From Botryococcus braunii (lineage: Eukaryota; Chlorophyta; Trebouxiophyceae): DNA of 12,500 nucleotides. This document shows positions 1-11,954 of this stretch, piece after piece; positions within the stretch are counted from its first letter, which is position 1, and every line of letters begins with the position of its first letter. The notes beneath the pieces are model-generated. The model was not told the origin of the DNA and did not search any database. It saw only the letters and a list, made by a program, of their open reading frames with translations. The stretch spans positions 105,157 through 117,656 of the forward strand of contig KV908342.1 in the NCBI GenBank assembly GCA_002005505.1, in the 5' to 3' direction. Position numbers and translations under genes: made by a program.

Positions 1-46
1 GAATCAGAAACAGAGACTTTGCCCTTAGTTATGACTGTAGATCCAC

Positions 47-2290
47 CCATGTCCACGTGAGGCCAGTTCACGTGCAGTACTATAGATTACGTGTACTGAC
101 ACACGTGGTCTTGCCAACTACAAGCAACTATTCTACTCCCCTCTTCAAGTTTAAAAGACCCTGGCTTCTAATCAGCAAGTAGCTCGGCAGTTTGACAGTA
201 TTAAGTCCATGCAAGATACTCACCAACTTTGGGAGTTTTCCAATTGCGTCGAACTCCTCGCCATGTGGGAGGTAACGCGCGTTCATGTTCAGCACGGCCA
301 CCTCTCCGTTCGGACTACATATACGTAAGCCACACAAGCCCATGTTACGAGACAATACCATGTCAGAATTGCCATCCCCGTCAGCACAGCCACCTCTCCG
401 TTCGGACTACATATACGTAAGCCAGACGGATATGTCGTAAGACGGATTTGAATGCTTAGTCGTTCTAGCAAGAATTCTGTTTCACTGTTCCTGAACACAG
501 GGGTAGATAAACCAAGGTTTTATTTCGGTAAAATTTGGCGGGATCCAACATGGAAGGAATCTCAGGCATGAGCGCACCCCTGGAAGGGAACCTCAAGTTC
601 ATGCAGTTCGCCGTCGCAGATCGCACTCAAATTTCCCAAAACAGTCTTGGCCACAACCTCAGGAACGTCTCCACTCTTCCCATTGACCTGCGCTTTTACC
701 AGCAACTCGAGCTGCTGCTGCTCTGCATCTCTTACGTACAAGTACAGAGTTTCGCCCCATTCCACTCTTTCTTGCTTGAACTCTGCATCAGATGTTACAC
801 CTACAGGAGCAAGAGCCAGCCATCAGCACACACTGCTGGAATGAGTGTCCTTCCCAAACACAGCTGAAACAATGAAAAAAACTGGAAATGAAATATTTGA
901 ATGAGAACTATTCAAACATGAATCCAGTTTGTAATCGTAAATACAAGCCTGGCAGTCTACACAATCAAAACATCTAAACGTTTAACTTGCAGCCATATCC
1001 TGGATGGCCCTCAAGGTGCAGACAGATATATGTATATACGTGCTAGTTGGTATTGAAGTAGCATTGAACTTGTGCGTATGTACAAAAGTGCAATTTGGCA
1101 TTCCCAGCATCATACTATTGCCCAAGTGCAGGTTGCTGTGAAGGTATATACCTGCACTTGGGCCAAGACAAACAGTCAGAGAAGGCCTTGCGGCAGATGC
1201 AAACTTAGGCTGGAATGCGAGGGCGGCACTATCAATGTGAATGGCCAGTACCCCAGTCACAACCTCTTCCATGAACTCCCGGTCCATATACACTGTCTCA
1301 GTGCCATACGGATCTAGTTCTTTAACTCCGTGTATGTTTGGCGGCGCATTATAAGCCTCAAAGGAACAATGCCCCAAGGCTACTGCGGTCGGCAGATGGA
1401 ATGCCTGCAAACATACAATACCTTGGGGTCACATCATCTTCATGTTCCTCATTGCAATGACTACTGTGCATATTTGCACCTTACATCATAAAGACCTTAC
1501 ATCATAAACAGTCCCCTTCTCATGATATCATCGATGGATCCTTATGGGCCACGTGCTATAAACACAATATGTTTTTCTACATAAAAGATATCCTTCAGGC
1601 ATCATCATGACATCTCAGTGCGGATGTGGGCATGGCTGCGATGTGGGCCTGGCCAGGCCTGGAGGCAGTTTCAAGTTAAGACAAGCTGGCAATTGCGCCT
1701 TCGTTAAACCACAAATGAATTCACTTCGAATGATATAATGTACACCAGAAAGCAGATGTTCCTGCTCCACATACTCGAGCATACTAGTGGCGATAAAGTT
1801 CCTGGGGCTGTATCATGATTAAGCATGCCACAATATGTTGTAAAACTGCTGTCTGCCATCTGCGTCGTTAAGATGTGCGAATTCGAATGGCTGGGGTACA
1901 AGCCTAGAAGAGTCGCACTTCATTTCTTCCTGAACAATGATGAAATGGTAATGATGGCCCTTTCTAGCCAAATCATTCCAACTCAGTATGGAAGATTTTT
2001 CTGCTTCTTCCCATTCTGCAGGGCAAGAGTCAACACATCCTTGGACCATGTTTGAACTCACCGGGCATACTTCTTCGTTCCAAGTAGGATAAAAGCCATT
2101 TCCATCTGACAGGGTTCTCTGAGTGAGTTCCTCCTGGTAAAGACCAGTTCCTGGAACTTCATTGTCACAGAATTGTTTATCTGATTCAGTCACGAACACT
2201 CTCCTGGCGTCGTTGAGGGCATCGATTGCCACAACTTTCCCGTCTGTTTCAGCTTGCTTTCCATTTTCTGTGACATTTGATCCAGTTTTG
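47..2290 (-). CDS. Multi-C2-domain protein, internal part of gene (4 exons plus 1 tentative)
   Basis: The spliced minus-strand model is exon A 2290 (or 2267)-2062, exon B 1404-1152, exon C 800-578, exon D 314-224 and tentative exon E 117-47. All junctions are GT-AG and phase-consistent; two donors are GTGAGT. A+B form one C2-like unit with NGFYPTWNEE followed by AFHLPTAVALGHCSFEAYNA. B+C form a second, from GVLAIHIDSA through SLTVCLGPSA and VEWGETLYLYVRDAEQQQLE to LGNLSAICDGELHELEVPFQ. Exon D reads GPNGEVAVLNMNARYLP, the linker type seen after C2 domains of extended synaptotagmins/tricalbins. Exon E (RVSVHVIYSTARELAS) looks like the start of a third C2. Family knowledge: C2 domains bind phospholipids or proteins, often with Ca2+. 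The usual Asp-x-Asp calcium loops are not evident, so calcium-independent binding is my inference. NGF-P-WNE also occurs in PI-phospholipase C, so PLC kinship is possible. Exon C has two in-frame acceptors 18 nt apart. The N- and C-terminal exons were not found. Confidence 0.62.
289..424 (-). repeat. 44-nt direct repeat copying an acceptor and exon start
   Basis: Positions 289-332 and 381-424 are identical at 43 of 44 bases (the difference is 296 versus 388), with a period of 92. On the minus strand each copy holds a TATATGTAG acceptor followed by codons for PNGEVAVL. The 289-332 copy continues into the real exon D of the C2 gene. The 381-424 copy lies in the preceding intron (577-315) and runs to a stop without a visible donor. 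Confidence 0.9.
1486..1511. repeat. Short direct repeat in C2-gene intron
   Basis: The sequence ccttacatcataaa (first copy preceded by a, second by a g/a spacer) occurs twice in succession in the long intron 2061-1405. The rest of this intron shows no exon I can support, apart from one open stretch on the minus strand around 1627-1815. Confidence 0.6.
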
Positions 2291-3147
2291 CTGGTTGCAA
2301 GTGAATAAATGTGTTCGAAGCGTAGACGTAGTGGTAATATGTGTCTAGCCACCCCCACCTGGCATCATCAAGGTTTGCATAGTCAGTGATCCACAAACAC
2401 GCAGTACGATACAACGTCACAAACACATTGTTGATGAACAAGAGAATAAAACATTTAAATCTCCAAGTAAACCAAGTAAGTCTCGACGGTTAAAGCTAAA
2501 AGCGAGCTGAGGGACGGGACCCCTCTAATGTTGGAGAACAACTGTCAGGCAGCCATCGCACTGAATGTGAAACTTTCTCAAATCACCATCAAAAAACCAA
2601 ACAATTTTTATAAAAATGAATCTTTTATGTGATCACAACGGTCGAAGCAGGCCATTGTCAGCTTACCTGCCGGCCTGGCGTCCACCTCGGACTGACGGCG
2701 AGGCTGTGGCGAGCAGATTGCAGACTGACCAATCGCATGCCCCTTGTTGCAAACCCCACTGTGAAAGCAAGTTGCATGTTCATTGTGCTGGTGTTCCTAG
2801 GTAGCAAGTTTGCCTGCCGTACAGCCGCAAGTGATGAAAATGCAAACCTGCAACCGTTGCAACGGTAATTCCGATCCCGCGATCCTGAAATGGTGCTCTC
2901 GTGAAGAAGCCGGGGGGCTTTCTACTACGTCCGGTACAATTCCGGTCTACAACGGGCCACGTGGTTTGCCTTTGTTTGTACCCAAGAGATTCTTGGCGTG
3001 GAAGATCAACCTGGACGAGACGATCTTGTCTTTGCTGCTTAGTATACCGTTGTCTTCGTAATGGCTTGGAGATGATGTAGGAGTTCTACACTAGGATTGT
3101 TGCCTGGCCGGTGCCTGGGGTGCCACCACTGCACGTCCAGGACACAA
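2291..3147. other. Intergenic or 5' region between divergent genes
   Basis: The C2 gene runs leftward and the thioesterase gene runs rightward, so this stretch probably holds 5' exons of the former, both promoters and 5' UTRs. A TATAAAAA string lies at 2609-2616, but it is about 540 bases from the thioesterase ATG, so I do not call it a promoter. Open frames on the plus strand at 2616-2868 have no recognisable domain. No transcription start can be placed. Confidence 0.4.
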
Positions 3148-5637
3148 ATGAAAGCTTTGGCTGTTGGCCAAGCGTCTCGTAAGCCTTTTGGTTCTGTTCT
3201 GAGGCTGTTCACCACCCTTTTGACAACTACAGGTGCATTCTATCGGCCTGTCCGGGGCTCAGCTAGCAGGCACACGCATAGAGGCCGTACAATGGCTGCA
3301 GCAGGCCCTTTGAATTACCCTGCCCCGGTGGTTGTTAAAGCCTCAAAAACTCCTACAGCTGCGATTTTCATGGTAACGAAACCCCACAAGTGTGCTAACT
3401 TGTAATGCACTGGGTCTATTCTGTAAGGTGGCCTCCTCCCCTTTTCTGTGCAAAATGACGGGGATTTCCAATTCAGATGCATGGCCTCGGCGACTCTGCT
3501 CATGGGTGGGCTGGGATATCGGACGAACTGCAGCCTGAGTTACCATATGCAAACCTAATTTTTCCAAATGCGCCAACTGTACGTCTGTTTGCTTGTCCTT
3601 TACTGTCCTGCTTTTGTGTTTTGTTCTTATTTGGGATATTTACTTACTTTGGTATTGGGGTGCTTGGTAGAGGCCCATTACACTTAATTATGGGATGTCT
3701 ATGCCTGGCTGGTGGGTTCCCAACACTCTGCTTGTGGCAGGTGAAGTTGCAAGTTGGTGATACCTTGACATGTATCTCCAAAAGGGCAGTTGTTGGCTAT
3801 CTTATCTTTTTTGGCAGTTTCAGTCATGAGATCGTTCATATGCGATCTTTTCCTTTCATGAGTCACTGGTAATGTGTGGGAAGCAGGTATGACATTACGA
3901 GCCTGGATGGAATCAATGCAAATGAAGACAAGGAAGGGCTGGAAGAAAGCAAGAGGTGCAGATGAAGGAAGTGTCTGCTTAGTCACCTCTGTGGAATGTT
4001 CTTTGGGTTGTGGAGCTCTGGGTTTGCACACATGCACGGGCTGGATTTGCCTATTAACATCCTCTGCATCCCTCCATTCAGTGTTATGGCTGGCCGTTCC
4101 CAATATCTAAGCCTCAGTTGCTCTGCTTTGCAGGTACATAGAGTCGTTGGTACAGCAGCAAATTGACTCGGGCATACCATCCAATCGGATAGTCATTGCG
4201 GGCTTTTCCCAAGGGGGAGGTGATTCTTTCCTAGCATGTGCTCTGGAAGTCGTTGTTCCAAAACCATGATATTCATCCATGTTTTCCATTCAAATGGCTT
4301 CGTGTGGTGACCATGTGTCCTATGTTTCTGGGGAAACAATGCATGATGTGCATAATTCATCACATGGCAGCCTCTCCTTGATGCTGTGATGTCTCTTGCT
4401 TATCAGGATTTCACTCGTATACTTTCTCACAAGTCCATCCTATCTTGGGCTCTTTGCACAGCGCTCGCTGATATTAAGTTCTACATAGTTAGTAGCTGAT
4501 AGTGATCTTGTTGCATTGCTGGCTGAATGGAAAACTTCTTTGATAGTTTGCTTGTGGGGTTTGTGTCCAGCCGTTGCTTTGATGATGCTGCGTTCCAATA
4601 TCACTTTCGGGGGGATTGCTGCGCTTTCGGGCTATCTGCCACTTACCCGCGTGGAACCTGTTGTCAGCGAGGCCAACAAAAATACTCCAGTCGCAATGTT
4701 TCATGGCGATGCAGACCAAGTGGTAAGAAGCCACTCTTTTGTGCAATTAAAATCCTAGTGCGTAGTTTGTGTAAAGGTTCCCCGCATGGAAACTGCAATG
4801 TGGCGATTTGCGCTGATCTCTTACTGTTTGCAAATTGTCTGTTTGCAAATTGTAACAGGACAGTCAGTCACAAGACAGTCAGTCTCCATCTTCTTACTGT
4901 CAGGGCAAGTTCGCTGGCCGGTACCTGTCGCTTGGAATGTGTTTTGCTTGCTCCTGGTATGGGATTTGATTCCCTTTTGACTAGGCTCAGAATGTTTGCC
5001 CGAAGAATGGCTTGGTGTGCGCTTCCCTGCAGGTGTTTTACAAGTATGGGGCAGAGACAGCAAAGTTTCTGAAGGAACGCGGGATGCAAGTTGAATTCAA
5101 GACCTACAGGGGCATGGGTACGCACGCTTGTTGGATAATGTGGTCTTCGCTTCGGCACCTCTGCATACAATAGACCATGCCTGCATGGATCTGTATTGCA
5201 TTTCAATATTTTTCTGGTCTGGCAGCAAACCATTGTACAGGCCCGTTTTGTTAAAAGGTTGGTGCTACAAGAGCGCTCCTGCACTGCTCATTCACCTGCA
5301 GTGGTGCAGTGCTTGTTTGTGAGGAGGGCGGATTTGCAGGAAGTCACGGTCTTGACAACCTGCTCTTATACATCTGACATGCCTCCGGTATTGAAACCAT
5401 CCGGGAATTGCAGCTTGCTTTCAGTTTTGGAGGCCAACTGGTTTTAGGTTTGGAGCACACAAGTCCTGCATGGAACCTAATTGGCGTTCACCTGCAAGTG
5501 TGTACCGGATTTTGGCCCAGTTGCTTCGCCAAACCAAACATGTACTCTGCTGGGTATTTGCAGGCCACTCTGCTCGTGGAGATGAGATGGCTGACTTCCT
5601 GGCTTTCTTGTTGAGAGTCTTGCCACCTGCGTCGTAG
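3148..5637 (+). CDS. Acyl-protein thioesterase / lysophospholipase-like serine hydrolase, 8 exons
   Basis: The join is 3148-3372, 3477-3578, 3671-3711, 3887-3955, 4134-4219, 4571-4722, 5033-5117, 5564-5637: 834 nt, 277 residues, all introns GT-AG and phases consistent. Family landmarks appear in order: AAIFM-MHGLGDSAHGW (residues 71-86), LIFPNAPT, RPITLNYGMSMPGWYDI (110-126), GFSQGG with nucleophile Ser171, GGIAALSGYLPL, HGDADQVV with Asp223, and GMGHSA with His255, then a C-terminus ending FLLRVLPPAS. Known for the family (LYPLA/APT, alpha/beta hydrolase): removal of palmitate from cysteines of membrane-associated proteins and hydrolysis of lysophospholipids. Residues 1-48 lack Asp and Glu and are rich in Arg, Ser and Thr, like an organellar presequence. 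A second in-frame ATG at 3292 (Met49) would give a 229-residue form, close to the usual cytosolic length. The start choice is therefore open. The first splice leaves two consecutive Met codons before HGLGD. The catalytic residues are intact, so this is probably functional. Confidence 0.93.
4819..4884. repeat. Short tandem repeats in thioesterase intron 6
   Basis: Within the intron 4723-5032, a tgtttgcaaattg unit occurs twice in succession and an agacagtcagtc-like unit twice shortly after. They are simple local duplications with no evident function. Confidence 0.65.
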
Positions 5638-5985
5638 TGTGGTTCCAGGGACAGTCAAGCTTGCAAATGGACGATCATGGACGATCATTTTCACCAGCAT
5701 CATCAGCATTAGCATCATCAAGTTTTGCCATGCCCGTGATCTGGTCCTTCAGGTTAAAGTTCTTGAATGCATCACTCTGTCTTGCCTCCGTTGTAGTGGG
5801 GCTCATATCTTGGCAGTGCATCACTCTGTTTAGGAGAGCCTCATATATCTGCAGCCACTGTCGGCCTCCGCCTGTCGCGTTCGCGTTGATGCTGGTTGAT
5901 GCTGGTCGATGTACTGATCAGATCTGAAGAGGGCGCAAAATCCCGACAACCAGGTTGCGGGTGGGAATCTTGGGCCTGCAAACAG
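5638..5985. other. 3' flank of thioesterase gene
   Basis: The stretch follows the TAG stop. It contains small duplications (ggacgatcat twice near 5669-5690, gcatcactctgt near 5770 and 5818, and gttgatgctg near 5885-5905). No AATAAA is present. No gene is supported; it probably includes the 3' UTR. Confidence 0.4.
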
Positions 5986-7221
<1,236 letters not shown>

Positions 7222-8034
7222 TTCTGCGAGCACGAGGGTTGAAGAGGGGGGTTCTGGTGGTCTGTTCGGGTTGTCTTGGAACCCCCTCAGGAGTTCCACG
7301 GCCCACCTCAGGAGGGCATTCATTTTAACTCAAGGTGAGTATGTTTGCAACATGTGATGCAAGCACTGTATTTGCAACCCGTAATGCAACCACAGTCAAT
7401 CGAATCTAGAAATGGCACGAAGATAAGGGCATACCCTTGCGCGCTGGCCTGCTGCAAACACGTCTTGAACCACGTGGGTGCAGCCCTTTCCGCACCCACA
7501 CCAGGCTGCAGACAGAGCTGCACTTGGAGGGTCTTGGGCACTTTTTCCGACATGAAAGTGTTGATAATTAATATGCAATGGCACAAAGTTCCCATCATTA
7601 TCCCCTTGGAACATCAGCTCTTGCAATCAATTGATTTACATATATGTATACTTACATTTACGTACATACGAGTGTCCTCCTGACCCTTGACCTTTTAGCC
7701 TAGGCCTACCAGACAACGTCCCCAAGGGCAGGGCGTTGGAAGAGGTTGGGGGGGGGGGGGAGCGGAGTCCAACAAGCTGGAACAGGGGTGCTCGAGAGCC
7801 TGTGGCAATCAATTGACTCTGGCAATCAGTTGCAACAGCCGTGTGCATGCGGCTCTGGACAAAACTCACCCAGTCAGATGAGTTTGAAAATACATTTTCG
7901 AACTCACGACTTGGTCCTTCCCGATTGAGCACCGCCGAGCCAACCCGAGCAGGCTTCTGCAGCTAGCAGGTTTCTGTTTTTCCAATGTGCTTTGAAGTTC
8001 CTGACGTATGCCCCCAAGGAACTACCGGTAGGTA
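7222..8034. other. Stretch without a supported gene
   Basis: Open frames on both strands (for example 7320-7598 minus and 7345-7683 plus) show no family motif and overlap each other. A G13 homopolymer lies at 7748-7760, and a ggcaatcaattg/ggcaatcagttg pair lies near 7804-7832. I see no gene, RNA or mobile element here. Confidence 0.45.
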
Positions 8035-8110
8035 CCTACCTACACCACCTACCTACCCTTATATGATCGTATGCGAGTATATGATCATATGAGTATATGA
8101 TCATTTGAGA
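8035..8110. repeat. Short tandem repeats: CTAC-rich tract then 16-nt units
   Basis: 8035-8057 is built of acctacct-type units. 8061-8106 contains about three units of gagtatatgatcatat (8075-8090 and 8091-8106 differ at one base; 8061-8074 is a degenerate partial copy). ATGATCAT within the unit is itself palindromic. Confidence 0.85.
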
Positions 8111-8545
8111 ATGTCCCACACTGGAACACCCCACCATGATTATGCCCATGGTGGTCTTGGGCAGCTGCTGGACAGGATAATACTTGTGTGGGTTAAAATT
8201 TTTCGAAAGGGATTCCGAGTCGCAGTTTGCGACCGACTCTAAAGGTTTGAACATGTCTTGCCTCATTTTGATGCAATGCACAAGAGATTCTATCAGACCG
8301 TCATACAATGCACAAGACATTCTGTTGGTTTATCCGTTTGCATCGCATCATGCCCTCTGGGGTGGACAGATGTAATTCTCCTTCCATCAGACATCACAGC
8401 ACACGTGTTCGTTCCGTATTTTGGAACTCTAATGGTCATGAATACCCTCTGTTCTACGGTTGGCCCATGGGGGATACCTTCGTCATAGCCTATGATTCAG
8501 AGGTCGGCTCACCCATTTCTCCACCTCTATTAAGGTCACGTGTCC
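8111..8545 (-). other. Unrecognised coding-like stretches on the minus strand
   Basis: Two minus-strand frames look protein-like. About 8503-8303 contains YDEGIPHGPTVEQRVFMTIR. 8320-8036 starts MSCALYDGLIESLVHCIKMR and runs into the short tandem repeats. An 18-nt direct repeat (8274-8291 and 8306-8323, one difference) lies at the change between the frames, so it could mark a duplication that shifted the frame or a splice boundary. No domain is recognised, and chance ORFs are quite possible. Confidence 0.15.
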
Positions 8546-8635
8546 TGTCTTCTCAAACCTTTCCCCTCCCCTTCCTTACAAGTTAATTACCTAGAGGTCT
8601 CCCCTTAACTCCCTCAAGGGTTGCCCCCTTTCCCT

Positions 8636-8648
8636 CCCCCCCCCCCCC
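8636..8648. repeat. C13 homopolymer
   Basis: Thirteen consecutive C residues within a pyrimidine-rich stretch. Length in the assembly may be unreliable. Confidence 0.9.
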
Positions 8649-8759
8649 TTTCTGCACAGGACCTTAAATACTAGGTATTTGCCTACAGCAGGATTTCGCA
8701 ACACTGCCGTAAGTCTAGGTCCGGGTGCTGTTCACAACCACTTACAACACAACGCTGCG

Positions 8760-8880
8760 TCAATGCCGGGTAAGTTACACATTGAAGGCCATGCCACTGC
8801 GCGGCTGACAGTTGCAAGAACCTTCTTGCAATTGTCAGCCCTGCTGTGGCATGAGCTTCAACACGTACCCCAGCAATGAG
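8760..8880. repeat. Foldback element / long hairpin
   Basis: The core arms 8790-8820 and 8823-8853 are 31 nt each, separated by 2 nt. 27 positions are Watson-Crick complementary and two more can form G-U pairs. The complementarity continues, less perfectly, outward to about 8762 and 8880. As a result both strands encode similar overlapping open frames (HATARLTVARTFLQLSA versus HATAGLTIARRFLQLSA), which is a consequence of the palindrome and not evidence of genes. It may be a small-RNA precursor, a MITE-like foldback, or a recent inverted duplication. Confidence 0.85.
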
Positions 8881-9026
8881 CCTAGCAATAAGCTTTAAGT
8901 CTAGCAAATTGGTCCCATAAACAGCAGAGCCCTCCCCAAACTGCAAAACACTTGAGTTCCCTCATGTAGTGCCTCCGATGCTGGCGAGCTCGGCCCTGGC
9001 TGTTGCCTGTACATCAAAATTTAAGA

Positions 9027-9226
9027 TCGATTGAAAGCCGATCCATCCTCTCGTGGCGCTTTCCAAGACCTGCCTCGAGCACTGTGCACACGTGAACACA
9101 TGTCCTTAATCAAAAGACGATGCGATCACCCAGGCAGATGCCCGTAAAACTAAATCTCTAAATTCTATCGACAGCCGGTCCGTTCCTGGGGAGCTTTCCG
9201 AGGCCTGCCTCAACAGCTGCACTGTC
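9027..9226 (-). repeat. Diverged direct repeat of about 60 nt
   Basis: 9027-9084 and 9167-9225 share agccg(a/g)tcc, gctttcc(a/g)ag(a/g)cctgcctc and gcactgt blocks with a period of about 140. On the minus strand both copies can read EAGLGK followed by a stop 11-14 codons later. The protein reading is suggestive only. Confidence 0.5.
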
Positions 9227-9602
9227 TGACGAACTGCGCCACCTGCAATCAATCTAGCCCCTACCACTCTGCATGGCTTATATGCTCAAGTTGGATCTCA
9301 GTCTCACCGTGATATCTGGAGTTATCAGTCCCCGTTGCTGCAGCTGCTCCCGTTGGCCCCAAATTGTGCTGATTGCGATACTTCTCCTTCCTTCCTTTCT
9401 TCTTAAGCCAGCTGCAAGACTATGACTCGCTACATGTTTCAATTGAGACGATGGAAAGAGGGAGAGCACTTTCCACCGCCCATTTCCCACCTCTCCAGCC
9501 ATCATGGCTCGGCAACTTGCAGAGACCACGTCATAATTTTGCAGTTCTTTCCCTAGAGAGCGGTACAACGCCAGGTCGAGAGCGGCTGTATGCTGTACTG
9601 GA
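9227..9602. other. 3' flank of the transporter gene, no gene seen
   Basis: A 115-codon minus-strand open frame (9625-9278) overlaps the degenerate terminal-exon copy in another frame and has no recognisable motif. This is more likely 3' UTR or intergenic sequence. Confidence 0.4.
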
Positions 9603-9763
9603 TTAGTGTTCTCGCTGTCCCGCACTTCTCACGAGGAGACCGACCCCGGCTGCGGCCACAGACATTCTGACTGCTGCCACAAACATGGCCAACATGACGG
9701 TTAGCGAGATGTGCGTGCGGCGGGAGCTGCACGTGTACTCCCCGAACAGACCAGTGGTCCTGC
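9603..9763 (-). pseudogene. Degenerate tandem copy of the transporter's terminal exon
   Basis: The minus-strand reading LFGEYTCSSRRTHISLTVML, then AMFVAAV and finally GLLVRSAGQREH plus stop, parallels the terminal exon 9930-9778. Compared with that exon it lacks about 28 nt near its start (the ALPLVSTIWGVV part). It has a 9-residue in-frame insertion (RMSVAAAGV) that itself resembles a duplication of MFVAAV, and carries several substitutions. A cag at 9763-9761 could serve as acceptor, but joining there in phase 0 puts the segment in the wrong frame. It is probably an inactive copy or transcribed as 3' UTR; use as an alternative exon is possible but less likely. Confidence 0.7.
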
Positions 9764-9777
9764 GTGGTACTACACTA

Positions 9778-11040
<1,263 letters not shown>

Positions 11041-11047
<7 letters not shown>

Positions 11048-11207
11048 CTGTACACCACCCCAACACCCCCCCCTGTTATAAACTGCAGGGCTGTACACAC
11101 CAGCACATGAGGTACAGGATTGTAGCTACAACAACCATGACATGAAGTGCAGGGCTGTACACACAAAACACATGAGGTACAGGATTGTAGCCACCGACAC
11201 ATGAAAG
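11041..11207 (-). repeat. Tandem copies of the transporter acceptor region (~64-nt unit, 2.6 copies)
   Basis: Units begin tgcagggctgtacac at 11041 (partial, 43 nt), 11084 (64 nt) and 11148 (about 60 nt). The second and third also share cacatgaggtacaggattgt. On the minus strand each carries GTGTACAG-CCCTGCA followed by a variant of the start of the penultimate transporter exon (TTCATGGG in the real exon, TTTATAAC and CTTCATGT in the copies). The extra copies therefore supply decoy 3' splice sites upstream of the real one. Confidence 0.85.
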
Positions 11208-11324
11208 TTAGGATTTGCCTGTGACACAGAGCAGCCCCTGTACAATCTTTAATTCCTGGCACACCCACACCCATCTCAAGGGGGGTGTGGTGTGGGGGGA
11301 AAGAGGGGGGGGGAAACAGAGACA

Positions 11325-11586
<262 letters not shown>

Positions 11587-11642
11587 CTAAGGTCATGGTG
11601 GGCCGTGTTCGTGCATATGTGCGTTCATGGATGTACTTGTGA

Positions 11643-11765
<123 letters not shown>

Positions 11766-11832
11766 ATTGTGTGAGAGGGGAAGGAGGGGTGGGAGGCTCA
11801 GGTGCTGGTCTCTGGGTATTTATGTGCGGATG

Positions 11833-11954
11833 AGGCTAGTCGGAAACACAGCCAATGGTGTACAGTGAGCAGCTGTGGTGCGATGTGCACAGGTTGCTGC
11901 GGGGGTTCAAGACCCCCAGAAAGATGGGAACACCTGCTGTATCCCTTTTTTTTT
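11833..11954 (+). ncRNA. Possible Pol III / tRNA-derived element (weak)
   Basis: GGGGG-TTCAAGA-CCCCC at 11901-11917 has the exact geometry of a tRNA T-arm (5-bp stem, 7-nt TTCRANN loop) and contains a B-box match GTTCAAGAC. A T9 run at 11946-11954 could be a Pol III terminator. A box-A-like GGCTAGTCGG at 11833-11842 is imperfect, and the A-to-B spacing of about 74 nt is longer than in a tRNA. No acceptor-stem or anticodon-arm pairing was found, so this is not a functional tRNA. A SINE fragment or chance are the alternatives. Confidence 0.2.

Noticed and set aside
2442..2560. Possible first C2 exon on the minus strand beginning CDGCLTVVLQH after a CAG acceptor.
   Set aside because: The frame hits TAG after 11 codons with no GT donor before it, so it cannot be joined to exon A.
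3831..3886. Alternative thioesterase exon 3831-3868 (ending MRSFPFMSHW) joined to 3887 through an 18-nt GT-AG intron that removes an in-frame stop.
   Set aside because: It fits the phase and ends in the needed Trp, but an 18-nt intron is far below the other introns here. Exon 3671-3711 gives the family motif RPITLNYGMSMPGW with normal intron lengths and the same phases.
8683..8946. Overlapping genes on both strands with similar products.
   Set aside because: The similarity is forced by the inverted repeat centred at 8821-8822; no family motif is present.
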